This document shows positions 60,976-63,979 of a DNA stretch of 63,979 nt, one piece after another. Numbering within the stretch: the first letter of the stretch is position 1; each line of letters opens with the position of its first letter. The notes beneath the pieces were generated by a model. That model did no database searches and was not told where the DNA came from. It was given only the letters and a program-made list of their open reading frames with translations. The translations under genes were made by a program, and so were the position numbers. Source of the stretch: Clostridiales bacterium (GTDB taxonomy: Bacteria; Bacillota; Clostridia; Lachnospirales; Lachnospiraceae); assembly GCA_018372435.1 (NCBI GenBank), contig JAHAJA010000025.1, positions 1 through 63,979 of the forward strand. Direction: 5' to 3'.

Positions 60976-61010
60976 AGAACAGAGTATATAGTTTTATTAT
61001 ACTCTGTTCT
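60976..61010 (-). terminator. Terminator of the amylase gene
   Basis: A perfect 13-base stem (60976-60988 with 60998-61010), 9-base loop, and TTTTTT on the minus strand. The 60742-61043 gap contains nothing else I can name. Confidence 0.85.
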
Positions 61011-61043
61011 AAAATTAATTATATATATTTTATATACAAAAAT

Positions 61044-63605
61044 TTATTGATATTCTACAATAATACTTGCATATGGTTCAAGTTCGATATCATGTTCTCC
61101 ACAAGTTGCCTTACCATTATTATCAAACAATACAGATCCTGTCTTAATCCCATCAATTGATACTTTCTTTTTCTCCCCAGAGAAATTGTGAACCACAAGT
61201 ACTTTTTGGTTTGTACTTTCTCTTTCGTACGCCATAATCTGCGAATCTTTAAGATCACATGCCATATAAGAACCATTCATTAGTGCATCACTATTTTTTC
61301 TTAATGCAATAATATTCTTATAATACTGATACATAGAATTCTCATCTTGCATCTGTTCTTCAAGAGATGGTGTTTCTTTATTCATAGTATCTTCCTCAGC
61401 CCAGGCCGCTTTAATCCAATCGGCCGTTGGAGCAATTCCATCTTTGTTCCACTTGAATGCAGTTCTTTTATATACATCATCTCCTTGCCCACGCATACCA
61501 AGCTCTTCTCCATAATAGACATATGGATTCCCCGCTAATGTCATATAGATATTAACTGCAAGCTTTGCTTTGTCTTCATTTGCTAACTGACTCATAACGC
61601 GGTCTTGGTCATGGTTCGATGCAAATACACCATCTAGATACTTTGTATCACATGCCTCATACTGATCAAGAATGGATTGCAAAACCTGAGATAGATTCTG
61701 ACTATCATTCACCATGGCTGATTCATTCTTAATCCCATTCATCATTGCTTGTCCAAAGGCAAAATTAAACTTTGTGTCAAAAGGTTGTGCATATTCTGGT
61801 AAAACCTCTGAATCTTGCCATGCCTCTCCTACAAGATACACATCTGGATTCACTTCTTCACAAGCTCTAGCGAATTCGTTCCACCACTGAATATTATGTG
61901 CTAGTTGATCGTCTTGTTGCTTGAACTCATTGTCTCCATAGATATGCATAGCTGCATCAAGACGATATCCATCCACTCCCATATCAAGCCACTTCTTAGC
62001 TACCTTCTTGATTTCTGCTCGTACCTCTGGATTATTATAATTTAGATCTGGCATTCCATCATAAAAGATAGCATAGTACGCGTTTTTACTAGTTTCTAAT
62101 CCGTTCCACACATTACTCCCCCAAGGTGAAGTATCACCTGCATCATAACTTGCCTTATTGTCCTTTGATACAATACGGTAGTAGTCAACGTATTTGTTAT
62201 CAATTCCAGATGTAGCCTGTAAAAACCATGAATTCATAATAGACGTATGGTTAATAACTAAGTCCATAATTACTTTAATACCTCGTTTATGTGCCTCATC
62301 TAATAAGTTCTTAAAATCTTCCTCTGTACCATAAAGATCATTAACTGCATAATAATCTACCACGTCATATCCATGATAACTACTTGTCTTATTGATTGGC
62401 ATTAACCAAATCCCCGTAACTCCAAGTTCCTTAAGATAATCCAGTTTACTAGTTACTCCATTGAAATCTCCAACACCATTCCCATCACTATCTGCAAATG
62501 CACGTACAAAGATTTCATAATAGATTCCTTCCTTCTCTGTTACATCGCTTTTATTGCGCAACTCTAATGGGAAGTCCACTGTTTCATATGCATCTGTACC
62601 ATACTTCGCTTCTTCCTCTGGTATCTCTTTCAAGCTAGTTTCCAAATCTACTTTATACCACCTCGGTATAAGTTTGGTAATATCCTCACTAACTGTATAG
62701 GATTCTTGTTGAAGGTAGTACAAGGTCTTACCATCACCGCTAATATTACAGGTCAGAATGTCCATGTTAGGGTCGTTCACCGCACTACTTAATAATCTAC
62801 TATTCTTAAAGCTCTTCTCTTCTTTGTTGGCAGTGAATAGATTGATAGAACTTATCGGTGCAATCTCCGTTGTCATACTTGTATAAATCAGTTGATTCCC
62901 ATCTGGAACTACTGCTACACCATATATATTCGGTGTAACGCTATATGATGGCCTATTCACTTCCTCACCTAAACGTAACTTGCTATACGCCTCACCATCA
63001 TAAGAAGCTATGTACAGATCTGATATGTAATTTTTTGTTGATGAAGTATTGAAATACAAGTTTCCATCGCGATCAACCGAACCTACCAATTCATCATTCT
63101 CCGTAGTATTCAAGGTATCAAGATATTTCAGTTCTGTAATTTGATTATTAGTAATAGTAGTAACCTCTACTGTAGCCATATTGATATCTGTTGTAGAATC
63201 TTCCTTAACCGAAACATATAACTTAGTCCCATCAACAGAAATGGCTGCATTAGAAAATAACACACCATTACTAAAGGTAATCTTCTGTGGGTCTGTCCAT
63301 TTTCCATTCTTTTTTGTAACTTGATACAGTTGATTCTCTGTAAGCTCTGAATCCGTACTATCTTGGTTTGATGTCGTTACATATGCAACTTCACCCGATT
63401 CTGGTATTGCAATAGCCCATATCTTTTCGTTAATACAAGCGAAATCATCACAAATTACTGCCTCACCACTTAACTCTTGCTTATTGGTAACGTTACCAGA
63501 ATTAGTAGTATTAGTCCCTCCATCTTTCTTACAGCCTGTGATGCCTACCCCTAGAATCAGCACAAGCAATATAAGGTATTTACTGCTTTTAGCAAATTGC
63601 TTCAT
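61044..63605 (-). CDS. Secreted alpha-amylase-family lipoprotein with N-terminal propeller-like domain
   Basis: An 853-residue lipoprotein. The signal ends at the lipobox GITGC (Cys25). Residues about 40-330 are repeats with DG/GxxLY strands (VDGTKLYVSV, DRDGNLYFN, GDGKTLYYLQ) like a beta-propeller. The rest is a GH13 hydrolase: region I DLVINHT, region II GVDGYRLDAAMH (nucleophile Asp), region III YLVGEAW (acid Glu), region IV FASNHDQDR. It is probably fixed to the outer membrane surface and cuts starch or maltodextrin. The propeller-GH13 layout is uncommon. No transport genes lie next to it. Confidence 0.85.
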   Translation of the reverse strand: MKQFAKSSKYLILLVLILGVGITGCKKDGGTNTTNSGNVTNKQELSGEAVICDDFACINEKIWAIAIPESGEVAYVTTSNQDSTDSELTENQLYQVTKKNGKWTDPQKITFSNGVLFSNAAISVDGTKLYVSVKEDSTTDINMATVEVTTITNNQITELKYLDTLNTTENDELVGSVDRDGNLYFNTSSTKNYISDLYIASYDGEAYSKLRLGEEVNRPSYSVTPNIYGVAVVPDGNQLIYTSMTTEIAPISSINLFTANKEEKSFKNSRLLSSAVNDPNMDILTCNISGDGKTLYYLQQESYTVSEDITKLIPRWYKVDLETSLKEIPEEEAKYGTDAYETVDFPLELRNKSDVTEKEGIYYEIFVRAFADSDGNGVGDFNGVTSKLDYLKELGVTGIWLMPINKTSSYHGYDVVDYYAVNDLYGTEEDFKNLLDEAHKRGIKVIMDLVINHTSIMNSWFLQATSGIDNKYVDYYRIVSKDNKASYDAGDTSPWGSNVWNGLETSKNAYYAIFYDGMPDLNYNNPEVRAEIKKVAKKWLDMGVDGYRLDAAMHIYGDNEFKQQDDQLAHNIQWWNEFARACEEVNPDVYLVGEAWQDSEVLPEYAQPFDTKFNFAFGQAMMNGIKNESAMVNDSQNLSQVLQSILDQYEACDTKYLDGVFASNHDQDRVMSQLANEDKAKLAVNIYMTLAGNPYVYYGEELGMRGQGDDVYKRTAFKWNKDGIAPTADWIKAAWAEEDTMNKETPSLEEQMQDENSMYQYYKNIIALRKNSDALMNGSYMACDLKDSQIMAYERESTNQKVLVVHNFSGEKKKVSIDGIKTGSVLFDNNGKATCGEHDIELEPYASIIVEYQ

Positions 63606-63881
63606 AAATCTTTTCCCCCTTCTTGTCAGCTACCATATAAGTATCGTAACTATTTTTATACTCTTAGTTCCCTCCATAGTTTCCGTGCGTATTATTTGCC
63701 ATCAATTTTATTATATTTTATTTTTCCCTACTCTTCAACCATTATTATCCATATTAATTAATTGACACAATTATTTATATTATAAGAGTAACCTACTCTA
63801 TACCTGTTTTACTTTTTAACGCCTGGTAAATACGCTTCGTATCAGCAACCGTAGATTGATTAAACACGATAACATAATATA

Positions 63882-63979
63882 ATAGGGTAGAGAAATAATT
63901 GCTAAGAATTATCTCCCTCCCGTTGAACCGTACGTACGGGTCTCGTATACGGCTCTACAATTTATATTCCAACTTTTCT
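63882..63979 (-). mobile_element. 3' end of a group II intron (domains V and VI)
   Basis: Domain V is at 63925-63955: on the minus strand GAGCCGTA pairs with TACGGTTC, a 2-base bulge (CG) precedes the outer strand, and TACG pairs with CGTA under a 5-base loop. Domain VI follows (63885-63920): a hairpin with a single unpaired A (plus-strand T63888) three pairs from its base, the branch-point position. The intron should end at about 63882 (ending TAT). The remainder, probably including the reverse transcriptase gene, lies beyond the window. Confidence 0.82.
63925..63955 (-). ncRNA. Group II intron domain V
   Basis: The 31-base catalytic hairpin carries AGC near its 5' end and GTTC at its 3' end, the invariant catalytic triad region of domain V. 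All eight lower pairs form, one being G-U. Confidence 0.8.

Noticed and set aside
1..63979. CRISPR array, tRNA or rRNA genes
   Set aside because: I saw no regularly spaced repeats and no tRNA or rRNA sequence signatures while reading both strands; small tRNA genes could still be missed by eye.

Overview
The window looks like a low-GC Firmicute chromosome, most likely a Lachnospiraceae-type Clostridium relative. The basis is AT-rich DNA, strong AGGAGG ribosome binding sites, a clostridial order of fatty-acid genes (fabH-acpP-fabD-fabG-fabF-fabZ), a T-box leader ahead of ilvB, and pectin-type sugar catabolism genes. Almost every gene is on the minus strand; only a permease (17407-18594), a flavin reductase (53605-54114) and a decayed frame (29214-29657) read on the plus strand.

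Left part (1-29182), ordinary chromosome. First comes a sugar operon read from 5462 to 86: dehydrogenase, SMP-30 lactonase, FGGY kinase, GntR regulator and GH88/GH105 hydrolase. It is followed by a lipoprotein, an RsmH paralog with a long N-terminal extension, a BlaI/BlaR1 pair with a near-textbook operator, and a LacI regulator. Two ECF sigma/anti-sigma modules come next (11676-13691 and 19163-20618), with a HAD phosphatase, a ProX/YbaK deacylase, a glycerol-dehydrogenase-like enzyme and a permease between them. The fatty-acid cluster (20845-25847) is driven by a consensus promoter overlapped by a FabT-like palindrome; it lacks an enoyl reductase and acetyl-CoA carboxylase genes. Cardiolipin synthase and a D-Ala-D-Ala carboxypeptidase with a cut-off VanZ domain close this part.

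Middle part (about 29183-42994), an acquired island. Its left edge holds a truncated VanZ-like domain, a decayed plus-strand frame and a frameshifted IS4-type transposase relic. Its right edge holds a secreted protein cut off at its 3' end. Inside, a consensus promoter (42802-42830) drives a radical SAM/SPASM enzyme, a 52-residue peptide with two cysteines and an acidic tail, a hairpin, and then a tightly packed set: DUF885-type metallopeptidase, MFS exporter, M29-like aminopeptidase, M1-like gluzincin, a second radical SAM enzyme, an adenylation-carrier-S51 peptidase fusion, a compact RlmN/Cfr-like enzyme and an archaeal-type aspartyl-tRNA synthetase. I read this as a candidate ribosomal-peptide pathway in which a peptide is modified by radical chemistry, trimmed by several peptidases, possibly extended or activated by an adenylation domain, and exported. 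I know of no described system with this gene set, and the product is unknown.

Right part (43000-63979), ordinary chromosome again: a BmrCD-like heterodimeric ABC exporter, a GNAT acetyltransferase, a phospholipase-D-like protein, ilvBN under a T-box leader with a likely leucine specifier, a flavin reductase, a DUF3810 metalloprotein, a 38-residue membrane peptide, a response regulator-ABC-histidine kinase operon, a DHH phosphoesterase and a secreted amylase lipoprotein. The window ends inside the 3' end of a group II intron (domains V and VI on the minus strand). I found no rRNA, tRNA or CRISPR array.
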